NCBI RefSeq assembly: GCF_019317285.1
Contig: NZ_CP079218.1
Location: forward strand, 372,001 to 436,000
Length of the DNA stretch: 64,000 nt
From: Pedobacter sp. D749
GTDB taxonomy: Bacteria; Bacteroidota; Bacteroidia; Sphingobacteriales; Sphingobacteriaceae
Reading direction: 5' to 3'
Part shown: positions 28,229 to 36,854 of the stretch, one piece after another
Layout: the number at the start of each line of letters is the position of its first letter
Position numbering within the stretch: the first letter of the stretch is position 1
Position numbers and translations under genes: made by a program
Notes under the pieces: generated by a model
What the model was told of the DNA's origin: nothing
What the model saw: the letters and a program-made list of their open reading frames with translations, nothing else
Databases searched by the model: none

Positions 28229-28265
28229 TCGAAGGGCCTGTTAAAGGTGTTAAAAGGCCCTTCGA
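28229..28265. repeat. Intergenic hairpin, family C, copy 2
   Basis: Arms TCGAAGGGCCT (28229-28239) and AGGCCCTTCGA (28255-28265) with a 15-base loop. The flanks (GATAGCTTGTCGAAGG, AGCTCAACGT) match the family C element at 23295. It lies between family D and the end of the gene at 28346. Confidence 0.75.
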
Positions 28266-28345
28266 AACATTCGTGAAGCTCAGTACAGGCTAAGCTCAAC
28301 GTAAGAAATTCGATTGAATTACAAATATAATACAGTCTCCTATAA

Positions 28346-29095
28346 CTAAAATTTAATCGATAGTTTTTCAGAAATGAGCGCATTGTTTTTATAGTACTCG
28401 AAAAACCAACTTCCATTCTTTTTTAAAACTATGCCGTTTGCGTTCCCATTGTTAGAAATATAACAGTCCTCGATTGAGGTTTTTAATAAGGTCATTACAA
28501 TTTTAGGTGTTGCATCGATCAGTTGGTAACCATTACTTATGGGTTGCGCATATAACATCGCTCCTTGTTGGTCGGTTTTGGTAGCCATAGGCTGTTCAGC
28601 AGGTACAGGTGCAGTTTTGGCCTCTGTATTTGTATTAGCTAGTACTACACTTGTCGCCACAGGGAGGCTACCCGCCACATACTTTAAATCGTTAAAAGAG
28701 GTAAAAGCATCTTTCAAGGCAAAATTATAAGAAGTTTCATATTCTTTCTCTCTGCTTTTTCCCTCCTTGCTCTTCATCACCACAGTGCCCTTACAATCTT
28801 TAAGTAAAAGGGTAAGATTGGTAACAAACATGCTGTTTTTTTCCTGTAGTTCTACTACCAGGGCCTTGCACCTATCTTTCGCAATTTCTTCAGGTATTTC
28901 GGCATTGTCAAAATATACAGTAAAGCCTTTTTCCTCAAAAAAAGCCTTAATCAGGGCATTTAAGCCGTATTGGTTAACCTGTTTGAGAAAACTGAATTTC
29001 TCGGGTACAATAATGTATTTGTAATTCCCGGCATTAGACTGTGCCTGTACTGAAAAAGAGATTGCTAAAAGGATAATAAAAAGATATCTTTTCAT
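28346..29095 (-). CDS. Secreted protein of unknown function
   Basis: A 249-residue protein from the ATG at 29095, which gives a signal peptide MKRYLFIILLAISFSVQAQ. An upstream in-frame start at 29179 would bury it behind 28 residues. The body has YIIVPEKFSFLKQVNQYGLN, then FEEKGFTVYFDNAEIPEEI, and a possible repeated role of short helices. The C-terminal part, from about 200, has DATPKIVMTLLKTSIEDCYI and GIVLKKNGSWFFEYYKN. I recognise this as a kind of protein seen in flavobacteria and relatives, but no activity is known. It stands alone. Confidence 0.7.
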   Translation of the reverse strand: MKRYLFIILLAISFSVQAQSNAGNYKYIIVPEKFSFLKQVNQYGLNALIKAFFEEKGFTVYFDNAEIPEEIAKDRCKALVVELQEKNSMFVTNLTLLLKDCKGTVVMKSKEGKSREKEYETSYNFALKDAFTSFNDLKYVAGSLPVATSVVLANTNTEAKTAPVPAEQPMATKTDQQGAMLYAQPISNGYQLIDATPKIVMTLLKTSIEDCYISNNGNANGIVLKKNGSWFFEYYKNNALISEKLSIKF

Positions 29096-29465
29096 AACGG
29101 TTAATGGAGTTTGGATAAAATTCCGCCTCAATTTATAGAATGAAACGGAGAAAATCAAATTTATCATCCCGTAACACAATCCGTATTAATCAATCTGTTT
29201 TTCGATTAGATCTTAATGGTAAAACAACAAAGTTTATCATCATCCATTGCATTAATCGATTCAATTGTTTATTATTATGGCGATTAATGATCATAACACT
29301 GCGCTTGTCGCGTGTAATACAACCAAATATTCCAGAAAAATGGAGGAGCGCCAACTCATTGAATTAAAAGGCTGGTTTAAATTTCAGCGTATTTGCAACC
29401 AACGTTGGTAAAAAAACTCTTTCTTACTGCAAAATTAAAACCAAATATAACCTAAATCTGAGCAC
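29096..29465. promoter_or_regulatory. Divergent promoter region with ATTAATCG inverted repeats
   Basis: This 370-base gap separates divergent genes and must hold both promoters. It contains ATTAATCG (29252-29259) and CGATTAAT (29282-29289) as a perfect inverted repeat with a 22-base spacer, plus related ATTAATC and CGATTA phrases at about 29183-29206. Such spacing could be an operator pair for a regulator of the MFS transporter. No regulator gene is adjacent, and this is weak evidence in AT-rich DNA. Confidence 0.3.
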
Positions 29466-30737
29466 ATGCTTAACATTCAAACCACAAAACTATTCTGGGC
29501 AAGTTGTCTAGCATTACTAGTCACCTCCCTTTCCTTCGGTATCCGTGCTGGCATAATGAACCAGCTTGGAATCGATTTCCAATTAAGTACCTCACAGTTA
29601 GGTACTATTACTGCTGCTGCCTTCTGGGGCTTTCCATTGGCCATTGTGGTTGGAGGATTTGTAGTGGATATGATTGGCATGAAACGTTTGCTGGTCATGG
29701 CCTTTATTTTTCACCTGGCGGGAATTATCCTTACCGTTTTTGCGCAGGGCTACTGGAGCCTGTTTTTATCTACCTTGCTGATCGGCATTGCCAACGGTAC
29801 TGTAGAGGCCGCCTGTAATCCACTGGTTGCCACTTTATACCCGGAGAATAAAACAACCAAATTAAATCATTTTCACTTATGGTTTCCCGGAGGTATTGTA
29901 ATTGGTACACTGCTGGTTACCTTGTTTGTTCACCTTGGATTGGGCTGGAAAGTGCAGGTGGCCATGATGATTATTCCTACTTTAATTTATGGGTACCTTT
30001 TTTCAAAATTAGATTTCCCAGTTACCGAAAGGGTATCATCTGGTTATTCCAGTTCAGATATGTACAAAGCAGTACTTTCTCCATTATTTATTTTTATGTT
30101 CATCTGCATGTTCGGTACCGCCATTACCGAGTTGTTTACAGGGCAATGGATAGGCTTACTGCTTAAAAATGTAACAGATAATGCCATTTTATTGCTTACT
30201 CTTACAACCGGGATTATGGTAATTGGTCGGGGTTTTGCCGAGCCTGTAGTACACCGTCTTGCTCCTCAGGGTGTACTGCTCTTATCTGCAATATTTGCTG
30301 CAGCCGGACTTTACATGCTGAGCACTTTTACAGGAAATTCAGTTTTCTTCGCTGCAATTGTTTTCGGTATAGGAGTTTGTTATTTCTGGCCAACGATGAT
30401 TGGTTTCGTCGCTGAAAATGTTCCTAAATCTGGAGCACTGGGCTTAAACCTGATGGGTGGCGCGGGAATGTTTGCTGTTTCTATTTATACCATGTTTATG
30501 GGTAGTTTTTACGATAACCTGATTGTTAAACATTTACCCGCTGGCGCCTCGTTTGATGCGTATTTAAAAGCTCCTGAAAATTCTGCATTCGCACAGGCGC
30601 TTGCCAATGCCAAAAATCTGGCTGGTCCTGAAATTCTGCGTGCTACATTGATTATTCCAATCATATTAATTGTAGCTTTTGGCGGATTGGTGATCTACCT
30701 GCGTTCACGAAAAAAGGCCAGTGCTGTAGCATCATAA
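29466..30737 (+). CDS. Major facilitator superfamily transporter
   Basis: A 423-residue inner membrane protein with about 12 membrane helices. The loop between helices 2 and 3 reads GGFVVDMIGMKRLLVM, a form of the MFS motif A (G-x3-D-x2-G-x-(K/R)). Other helices include GIVIGTLLVTLFVHLG, LLLTLTTGIMVIGRGF and IVFGIGVCYFWPTMIG. It resembles sugar:proton symporters of the fucose/glucose-galactose permease type, though the substrate cannot be set from sequence. It is a single gene followed by a terminator at 30786. The neighbouring gap may carry an operator. Confidence 0.85.
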   Translation: MLNIQTTKLFWASCLALLVTSLSFGIRAGIMNQLGIDFQLSTSQLGTITAAAFWGFPLAIVVGGFVVDMIGMKRLLVMAFIFHLAGIILTVFAQGYWSLFLSTLLIGIANGTVEAACNPLVATLYPENKTTKLNHFHLWFPGGIVIGTLLVTLFVHLGLGWKVQVAMMIIPTLIYGYLFSKLDFPVTERVSSGYSSSDMYKAVLSPLFIFMFICMFGTAITELFTGQWIGLLLKNVTDNAILLLTLTTGIMVIGRGFAEPVVHRLAPQGVLLLSAIFAAAGLYMLSTFTGNSVFFAAIVFGIGVCYFWPTMIGFVAENVPKSGALGLNLMGGAGMFAVSIYTMFMGSFYDNLIVKHLPAGASFDAYLKAPENSAFAQALANAKNLAGPEILRATLIIPIILIVAFGGLVIYLRSRKKASAVAS

Positions 30738-30785
30738 TTTGATGGATGATGATCTTATGGACTATCAGTTTTAGATGAGACGAAT

Positions 30786-30846
30786 AATAGCTACAAGTTT
30801 ATGATGTTAAATTGATCATAACTTGTAGCTATTTGAGTTTTTATTT
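30786..30846 (+). terminator. Rho-independent terminator after the MFS gene
   Basis: Perfect 14-base arms AATAGCTACAAGTT (30786-30799) and AACTTGTAGCTATT (30820-30833) with a 20-base loop, followed by GAGTTTTTATTTTT. It lies about 50 bases after the transporter stop. Confidence 0.88.
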
Positions 30847-30877
30847 TTCTACGCTGTATCTTTCTTGAATAAATTAA

Positions 30878-31573
30878 TTATAACAAAGAACTACCTGGTG
30901 TGCATTCATACGGGGCTTTGCCTGCTTCAAAAATTCTAGTGCTTTCACTACCTTCGGTGGTTAATTTATTATTTAATATCCTGATCCAATTGCCTTCACG
31001 TAAGCCTATTACTTTGATGTTGTTCTGGGTTAGGAATTCCATAATCCTCGTTTCCCTTGTTTCTCCATTATGTTTTAACTCCGGATTTGGGTCAAGATAA
31101 TGAGGATTAAGATTAAAAGGAACCAAACCCATACATTCAAAAGAGGAAGGATACACGATAGGCATATCATTGGTAGTTTTCATATTTAAGCCACCAATAT
31201 TGCTTCCGGCACTACAGCCCAAATAAGGTTTGCCCAGTTTGATATTTCCACTAAGATGCTTCATCAACCCAAGTTCATGGAGTGTTTTTACCAGAAGAAA
31301 AGTATTCCCTCCACCAGTAAAAAATCCTTTGGCTGCATCAATGGCGTGAATGGGGTCATTAAATTCATGCAGACCTTTAACACTGATATTTAGCTGTGAG
31401 AAAAATTCGCGGACTTTACCCGTATACTCTTCATGTGAAATGCCTCCAGGTCTGGCATAGGGAATAAATACAATTTCATCTATTCCGGTAAAAAGCGTAA
31501 TGAGTTCATCTTTTAGGTATTCGAGGTAATTGCCGCCGAATAGGGTAGAAGTAGAAGCGAGGATAACATTCAT
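30878..31573 (-). CDS. pepE: Dipeptidase E (peptidase S51)
   Basis: A 231-residue cytoplasmic serine peptidase that splits Asp-X dipeptides. I chose the ATG at 31573, since MNVILASTSTLF matches the start of known PepE proteins; an ATG at 31594 would add seven residues. Ser121 in GCSAGSN is the nucleophile, with Asp136 and His158 (NPHYLD) in the family's positions, one residue away from those of Salmonella PepE (Ser120, Asp135, His157). The GFFTGGGNTF motif is also typical. It is a single gene convergent with the transporter, next to a divergent kinase gene. Confidence 0.9.
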   Translation of the reverse strand: MNVILASTSTLFGGNYLEYLKDELITLFTGIDEIVFIPYARPGGISHEEYTGKVREFFSQLNISVKGLHEFNDPIHAIDAAKGFFTGGGNTFLLVKTLHELGLMKHLSGNIKLGKPYLGCSAGSNIGGLNMKTTNDMPIVYPSSFECMGLVPFNLNPHYLDPNPELKHNGETRETRIMEFLTQNNIKVIGLREGNWIRILNNKLTTEGSESTRIFEAGKAPYECTPGSSLL

Positions 31574-31667
31574 TTGTTGTGCTTTTATAGGCAATAATAA
31601 TGTTTTTCCGTTAAAATTTATTATCTATCTTGCAGTGCCGATTCAGACTCAAGCTGTAGGCTAAATC

Positions 31668-32747
31668 ATGCAAAACAAATCCGAGCGAATCAGTGCACTT
31701 ATCGAACTCAACGAAGAGCTGGAAAACTATTTCAGAAATACGATTATTCCCAAGCTGTTTGTCGATGCACATTTGATACTGAGAAAATTCACGCCTCCGG
31801 CCATGCGCCAGTTCAGTTTAAAGTATACTGATGTAGGAAGGCCTATTGAAGATATCAAAGAAAATTTTCGTTTTCCAACTATTATCGATAACATTAAGCA
31901 TGTTATTGATTGTGGGGAAGTGCTGGAAAAGGAAATCCAGACGACAGACCTGCGTTGGTATCAGATGAATATTCTGCCTTATATTGTTCAGCGCGATAAG
32001 AAGACCAATGGCGTGATCATCACTTTTGTGGAAATTACGATGCGGATACGCGATTTAAAGGAACAGGAAAAACTGATTGCTGAACATGAGTTGCTTTTGG
32101 ACACTATTTCGCATGATATAAAAACGCCGCTCACCAGCCTGGGCCTTACCATCGACATGCTGAGGAAACTACCAGAAAAAGGTATGGAACGTTTTCCGGT
32201 TCTTTTGGAAAAGGTGGAAAATAGCCTGACCAAAATGCAACAAATCATTTACGAGCTAACAGATTCCCGTGAGCAGGAGCATCGTTATAAGGCAGTGGAA
32301 GAACTGCTCGATTTTGAGCATATTCTGGAGGATGTTAGGCTCACGCTTGCCCCGCAGATAATTGAATCGTCTGGAAGTATAAAAACTGATATTGGTTTTT
32401 CCGAAATCTTATATATCCGTCGTAAACTGCGTAGTATAATTTATAACCTGGTCAATAATGCCATAAAATACCGTTCAAAGGAAAGAAAACCGGAAATACT
32501 TATTAAAACTCATCGTGAAGGGGATTTTATGGTGATTGCTGTAGAAGATAACGGAATGGGAATTGCTCAACATAACTTAAACGATATCTTTGGAAAATAC
32601 CAACGAATCTCGCAATCTGGTGAGGGCTCAGGTATTGGGCTATACCTTGTTAAGGAAATTATAACGGCTTCGGGTGGAAAGATTACTGTAAGTAGTAATT
32701 TGGGAGAGGGGTCTGTATTTACCGTTTACCTGAAAATCAAGAATTAA
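31668..32747 (+). CDS. Sensor histidine kinase with CheR-type PAS domain
   Basis: A 359-residue soluble kinase without signal peptide or membrane segments. Residues about 1-130 form a PAS-like domain: LILRKFTPPAMRQFSLKYTD and DVGRPIEDI, a pattern found in the PAS part of CheB/CheR hybrid proteins. A short coiled segment leads to the dimerisation domain with His149 in TISHDIKTPLTS. The ATP-binding domain has NLVNNAIKYR (N box), VEDNGMGIA and GEGSGIGLYLVKEI. No response regulator gene is adjacent, so it is an orphan kinase in this window. It lies divergent from pepE. Confidence 0.9.
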   Translation: MQNKSERISALIELNEELENYFRNTIIPKLFVDAHLILRKFTPPAMRQFSLKYTDVGRPIEDIKENFRFPTIIDNIKHVIDCGEVLEKEIQTTDLRWYQMNILPYIVQRDKKTNGVIITFVEITMRIRDLKEQEKLIAEHELLLDTISHDIKTPLTSLGLTIDMLRKLPEKGMERFPVLLEKVENSLTKMQQIIYELTDSREQEHRYKAVEELLDFEHILEDVRLTLAPQIIESSGSIKTDIGFSEILYIRRKLRSIIYNLVNNAIKYRSKERKPEILIKTHREGDFMVIAVEDNGMGIAQHNLNDIFGKYQRISQSGEGSGIGLYLVKEIITASGGKITVSSNLGEGSVFTVYLKIKN

Positions 32748-33004
32748 TCTTTTGTAAATCAACGCTGTTTTGGCAGGTATAAGTCATATTTAAATCATTT
32801 ACCACTATTCTTCTTCAGTTACATTTTTGGAATTGGTATAATAATGAACTTAGCACGCAGCTAAGTTTCTATTAAACAAATAAGATAGTCGTATCAGTCG
32901 CATATTAGATGAATCAATGCTGACAGGTAACGGGCTTTTTTAGAAATGCAGGTCAGTTTTTACTTAAATTATGCTTGTCAGGATGCTGATGAATTAAACT
33001 AATG

Positions 33005-33394
33005 CTACGGATTTGATACCGTAGTAGCAGAAACATATTTCTTTCTCTCATTAATCCACTCCTTTAGCTTTGGGATAATATACAGGATTGCAAAAGCCAG
33101 GATAGAAATAACAGCTTGTAATAAAAGGTTTATTTTGGTCACTGGATTAACTTCTGCTTCACCCGTCACCACATAAAGGCGGTGGATACTTCTTATAATA
33201 ATGATTATCAATAGATATTTGCTGATTTCAAACCTGCGTTTAATCAGGATGAAAAGAAGATAGCGCATGGACAGGATAGATAGAAATATAATAGTTTCCT
33301 GTGTACTCATGTAATCGTAAAAGAACAGGTTGACGATCCCGATCAGAAAAGTAAGTAAAATAAGCTTGGAGGACAAGGAATACTTGTTCTTCAT
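33005..33394 (-). CDS. Small four-helix membrane protein, PsiE-like
   Basis: A 129-residue protein from the ATG at 33394; an in-frame start at 33457 adds 21 residues. It has about four membrane helices: LILLTFLIGIVNLFFY, TIIFLSILSMRYLLFILI, YLLIIIIIRSIHRLYVV and LLLQAVISILAFAILYII. The arrangement with RRFEISKY between helices is similar to phosphate-starvation-inducible PsiE proteins, but the match is only by general pattern. Function is unknown. It lies alone between the kinase and the end of the glycan cluster. Confidence 0.6.
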   Translation of the reverse strand: MKNKYSLSSKLILLTFLIGIVNLFFYDYMSTQETIIFLSILSMRYLLFILIKRRFEISKYLLIIIIIRSIHRLYVVTGEAEVNPVTKINLLLQAVISILAFAILYIIPKLKEWINERKKYVSATTVSNP

Positions 33395-33548
33395 TAGTTT
33401 AAAATTTGCCAACTGAAATATGAAATAGTTTATGACGACGAATGTTTCAAAGTTCAATAAAAAAATGCTACATAACTAATTTACATTGTAAAGAACTTTA
33501 AACAATTGATATTTGTCATTATTTTTTTGTGCCTTAGGAAAGGAAAGA

Positions 33549-33573
33549 CAAAGGCCACTCATGGCGGCCTTTG
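33549..33573 (-). terminator. Probable terminator at the end of the glycan cluster
   Basis: Perfect 8-base arms CAAAGGCC (33549-33556) and GGCCTTTG (33566-33573) with a 9-base loop lie about 25 bases after the stop of the last glycan gene. On the minus strand the stem is followed by a T-rich but interrupted run, so it should work in that direction with moderate strength. Confidence 0.7.
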
Positions 33574-33596
33574 ATAGGTATTAATAAAATTAAATC

Positions 33597-34151
33597 TTAT
33601 TCTTCTATGATACGTTCTTTGATTTTAACCGCGGGGTTACCCTGGTAAATGGTGTAGGGCATCAAGTTTTTAGTAGCCATACTTCCCATCGTCAATACCG
33701 AGTGGCTATACAGGATTACCCCGGGGCAAACCTTGGCCGATGCACCGATCCATACGCCGTCTTCAAGTATTATTGGAGCAGTTATCAGATCAAAACTGGT
33801 CGCTTTGTAATTATGATTACCCGTAATCAGAATTGCTTGTTGAGATATACAACAGTTTCGACCTATTTTAACCTGATCAAGGTTATCGATATAACAATCA
33901 GCTAGCCAGCTGTAATCGCCCAACTCAAGCTTCCAGGGATATTTAATATGGATACCTGGTTTTATACGTACTTCTTTACCTATTTTGGCACCAAATAACC
34001 TTAAAAAAGAGACAAGTACTGAACTGAATGGCACCATGCGGCTCTTAAAAAAGATAATATCTGTAAAATACCACAAAAACTGTTTGATTACGGAAGCACC
34101 AATTTTAAAGTTTCCGGTATCGAAATTCTTGTGTAACTGCGTTTTTAACAA
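33597..34151 (-). CDS. Left-handed beta-helix acetyltransferase, WcaF-like
   Basis: A 184-residue acyltransferase whose C-terminal half has hexapeptide repeats typical of the left-handed beta helix: RNCCISQQAILITGNH, EDGVWIGASAKVCPGV and ILYSHSVLTMGSMATKNL. The N-terminal part (FFKSRMVPFSSVLVSFLRLF) matches the leading helix of the colanic acid WcaF-type family. Such enzymes acetylate a sugar of an exopolysaccharide. The start codon is TTG. It is the last gene of the cluster, 12 bases after the exosortase gene, and is followed by a hairpin terminator. Confidence 0.85.
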   Translation of the reverse strand: MLKTQLHKNFDTGNFKIGASVIKQFLWYFTDIIFFKSRMVPFSSVLVSFLRLFGAKIGKEVRIKPGIHIKYPWKLELGDYSWLADCYIDNLDQVKIGRNCCISQQAILITGNHNYKATSFDLITAPIILEDGVWIGASAKVCPGVILYSHSVLTMGSMATKNLMPYTIYQGNPAVKIKERIIEE

Positions 34152-34163
34152 AATTTACTAATA

Positions 34164-34742
34164 TTATTGAGCATTTATTGGTTTATTACATTTTTTAATC
34201 CAGAGATATAATATGGTAAAAATGCATATATATATAAGGATATTGAATGCTTCATGATGATAATTAAAATTATGGCGCTGTGATTTAAAAAATCCAAGTA
34301 ATACGCCCAGGCCTGCAATGCGGAGCACATTTAATACGTATATAGTGATTAATCCGACCACCAGCATTTTAAAAGTCGATTTCCATGGTGCAGGAAATGC
34401 CAGTACAAAAGCAGCTAAAAAGCTCATTACGCCTAAACCCAGGCACGAATAGTTAACCCGCAGATATGGTCCCGATATGACCATTACATCCATTTCGTTG
34501 TAGATGACATAAAAGCCAAAAGATTTAATAAGCCATACTGCAGGTACGATCAATGCCGACTTTAAACCCTGTATATAATTTAGATGATCGGAGATAAAAG
34601 GGTTGTAAAACCTGGAACCTGGCATCATCACACTGTTCATAAACAGGTTGCCCTGACTAAAAATGATGTATAACATAAACAGGGCAACCACAAATTTGAT
34701 GGCCTTTTTACTTGCTTCTTTTTTTGCTTCTTCTGGAGTCAT
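34164..34742 (-). CDS. xrtY: Exosortase-family membrane protein (XrtY-like)
   Basis: A 192-residue protein with about five membrane helices. It carries the exosortase/archaeosortase signature: Cys100 in NYSCLGLGVMSFLAA, Arg141 in LNVLRIAGLG and His162/163 in NYHHEAFNILIY, the three catalytic positions of the family. Known members cut a C-terminal sorting signal and attach proteins to the cell surface. In Bacteroidota a form called exosortase Y is reported beside glycosyltransferases and a Wzy-like protein, and that context is present here. I see no substrate protein with such a C-terminal tag in the window. Glycan-linked anchoring is an inference. Spacing to neighbours is 7-12 bases. Confidence 0.85.
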   Translation of the reverse strand: MTPEEAKKEASKKAIKFVVALFMLYIIFSQGNLFMNSVMMPGSRFYNPFISDHLNYIQGLKSALIVPAVWLIKSFGFYVIYNEMDVMVISGPYLRVNYSCLGLGVMSFLAAFVLAFPAPWKSTFKMLVVGLITIYVLNVLRIAGLGVLLGFFKSQRHNFNYHHEAFNILIYICIFTILYLWIKKCNKPINAQ

Positions 34743-34749
34743 ATCGGTA

Positions 34750-35613
34750 TTATAAATTTAATGGCCTACCTTTTAGAATTACTTTAATTTTTTTATCTAC
34801 CAGTCTTCTAAACCAGAAGCCTTGAAGATAATGAAATTTAATTCCAGTAGAGCCTTCCAATATACCAAGTTTGAAAAATATCCGGTAGCCAAAGTAAAGA
34901 TAGGGACGCAATCCGAGTGGAAGTTTCCACCATAATTGTTTTAACCATGCCCGTTTTTCATCAGGGCTACCCAGTAAGTTGGGCTTTAAACTTTGCATCC
35001 GTAGCTTTAACATCCTTTCAACCTCTTCCTGCGCCACCAGATCACTATAGCGTTCATGTTTGGCTTTCCAAAAAGCAATATCATTCTCTTTTAGATTTTC
35101 TTCCAATATCCAGCCTTTTTTCCAGATTTTGGTTTTACCCGGCACAATAAACCGGTGATCCATGTTCTCGTTCAGATCAGAAAAACCGATTCCTGTTCTG
35201 AACATTTTTAAAAGGTAAAACGGATAGAAGGTGCCAAATCTGATCCAGCTTCCCTGAAAGAAGTTTTTGCGGTTAAAGTAAATACCGTTGATATCAGAAT
35301 GGTCTTCATCTTTAAAGTTGATTAGCATTTCAAATAACTCCGGTGTAACGGTTTGATCAGCATCGAGGCCAATTGTCCAGGGAGTGTCCACCTTAAAATT
35401 TTTTAAGGCGAAATCCCATTGCCTGGGATGGTTTATAAAAGGATTTTGTTTTACCTCAGCACCATAGTCTTTAGCAATTTTCCGGGTTTCATCCGTACTA
35501 CCGCTATCCAGAATAAATACCCTGGCGTTGAGTTTTTTGATGGATTCCAATAGCCTGGGTAGATGAATCTGCTCATTAAAGGTAAGAATAATGAAACTAA
35601 AATTTCGGTTCAT
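34750..35613 (-). CDS. Family 2 glycosyltransferase
   Basis: A 287-residue GT-A fold enzyme. The N-terminus FIILTFNEQIHLPRLLESI, DSGSTDETRKIAKDYGAEV and GLDADQTVTPELF (the DxD motif) are typical of GT2 proteins related to WaaE/WcaA. The C-terminal part carries positively charged amphipathic helices that would sit at the membrane face. It adds a sugar to a lipid-linked acceptor. It lies 7 bases upstream of the exosortase gene and 7 bases downstream of the GT4 gene, so the three are tightly linked. Confidence 0.9.
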   Translation of the reverse strand: MNRNFSFIILTFNEQIHLPRLLESIKKLNARVFILDSGSTDETRKIAKDYGAEVKQNPFINHPRQWDFALKNFKVDTPWTIGLDADQTVTPELFEMLINFKDEDHSDINGIYFNRKNFFQGSWIRFGTFYPFYLLKMFRTGIGFSDLNENMDHRFIVPGKTKIWKKGWILEENLKENDIAFWKAKHERYSDLVAQEEVERMLKLRMQSLKPNLLGSPDEKRAWLKQLWWKLPLGLRPYLYFGYRIFFKLGILEGSTGIKFHYLQGFWFRRLVDKKIKVILKGRPLNL

Positions 35614-35620
35614 GTAAGCG

Positions 35621-36841
35621 TTAAAGTGCTGATGGCTGGGCTAAAATTTTCTGGTAGTACTCCATGTATTGTTCAACCAAAGTATTATCGTTAAAATCTT
35701 CATTAATTAGTAAGCGTGCAATTTCTCTGATTTTTTTTCTTTTTTCAACATCCTGATAGGCCTGAATTATCCCGGTTTTAATCTCTTCGATATCTAGCCC
35801 CGTAATCCATCCCAGGTTTTTATCTGCAACATAATCAGCCAGGCCAACAAATTTACTGATCAATACAGGGGTGCCTACACCTAAACTTTCAACAATTACG
35901 TTAGCGAAATTCTCGTTGTAAGAGGTGAGCGCAGTTAAATCATGCTCTGCCATTAAATTAAACTTGTTCTCATTACTCACCAGTCCAAGCCAAATAATCC
36001 GATCGTTAAGTTTCAGGTTTTCAGCTTTTTCTTTTAAACTTCGCATATAATCATCATTCCCAGTACCGCCAATGGTTAACTGCCATGGGAAATTAATTAG
36101 GGATAAAGCCTCAAACAATAATTCGAGGCCTTTCTTTTCTTCAATGCGTGAAAGAAAAATGATTTTAAAAAAGTTTTTTTGATTTTTATTGTCTGATATT
36201 TCGTTTTCAATAGTTAATTCTTTTGACGGTAACTTAACCAGGTTAGAGACTATCCTGATGCTTTTTGGCGTTACAATTGCTGATACGTCTCTTTTTTCCT
36301 GATTGCTCGTAGCATGGATATGGCAATATTTTAATAACTGATTGCCCATTACTTTATGAATGCATCTCTTAAAAAATGAATTCCGGTTACCAAACGTATA
36401 GGTGGTAAGCATTCCCCTGGGAGACAAAACTACAGGTATTTTATACCATTTGGCAACTAAACAGCTCAAAACCGAAACTAAATTCCACCAGGAATGGATG
36501 TGGATAATGAGGTTGGAGTTTTGACTTTGAAGGATTTCTTTCCTCAATTTAAGTAACAGTTGAGGAGAAAAGTGACTGTGATCTTTTGTCCAGCGTTTAA
36601 AATAGCTTACTGCTACGTTATCAATTAAAATAGGTGTATCAGTATTTACCTGTAGTTCTTCAGTTCCATTGGCAGTTGTAGTTAATACCTTTAGTTGATG
36701 TATAGCAGTCTTATCTTCCCCAGCCGCTATCCGCCTATCGCTAAAGACTGTTAACGCCTCACATAACTTCGCTACACTTTGTATAGGTCCACCGTATACA
36801 TAAGCGGGTTTATAGGAGGCTGTAATATGGATAATTTTCAT
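35621..36841 (-). CDS. GT4 glycosyltransferase, exosortase-associated type
   Basis: A 406-residue GT-B enzyme. The N-terminal domain has YKPAYVYGGPIQSVAKLCEA, and the middle has VVLSPRGMLTTYTFG. The C-terminal domain has FLSRIEEKKGLELLFEALSL, the sugar-nucleotide site ENFANVIVESLGVGTPVLIS and a DEDF-type tail. The start GGPIQSVAKL with PRGML is what I recall for the glycosyltransferase that travels with exosortase Y (XYAG1-type); the name is a recollection, not tested. It follows the Wzy-like gene by 13 bases. Confidence 0.85.
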   Translation of the reverse strand: MKIIHITASYKPAYVYGGPIQSVAKLCEALTVFSDRRIAAGEDKTAIHQLKVLTTTANGTEELQVNTDTPILIDNVAVSYFKRWTKDHSHFSPQLLLKLRKEILQSQNSNLIIHIHSWWNLVSVLSCLVAKWYKIPVVLSPRGMLTTYTFGNRNSFFKRCIHKVMGNQLLKYCHIHATSNQEKRDVSAIVTPKSIRIVSNLVKLPSKELTIENEISDNKNQKNFFKIIFLSRIEEKKGLELLFEALSLINFPWQLTIGGTGNDDYMRSLKEKAENLKLNDRIIWLGLVSNENKFNLMAEHDLTALTSYNENFANVIVESLGVGTPVLISKFVGLADYVADKNLGWITGLDIEEIKTGIIQAYQDVEKRKKIREIARLLINEDFNDNTLVEQYMEYYQKILAQPSAL

Positions 36842-36854
36842 TTGTTAAAATTAG

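Noticed and set aside
28075..28416. Minus-strand frame of 113 codons
   Set aside because: Most of it is made of palindromic repeat families C and D, and it overlaps the end of a real gene.
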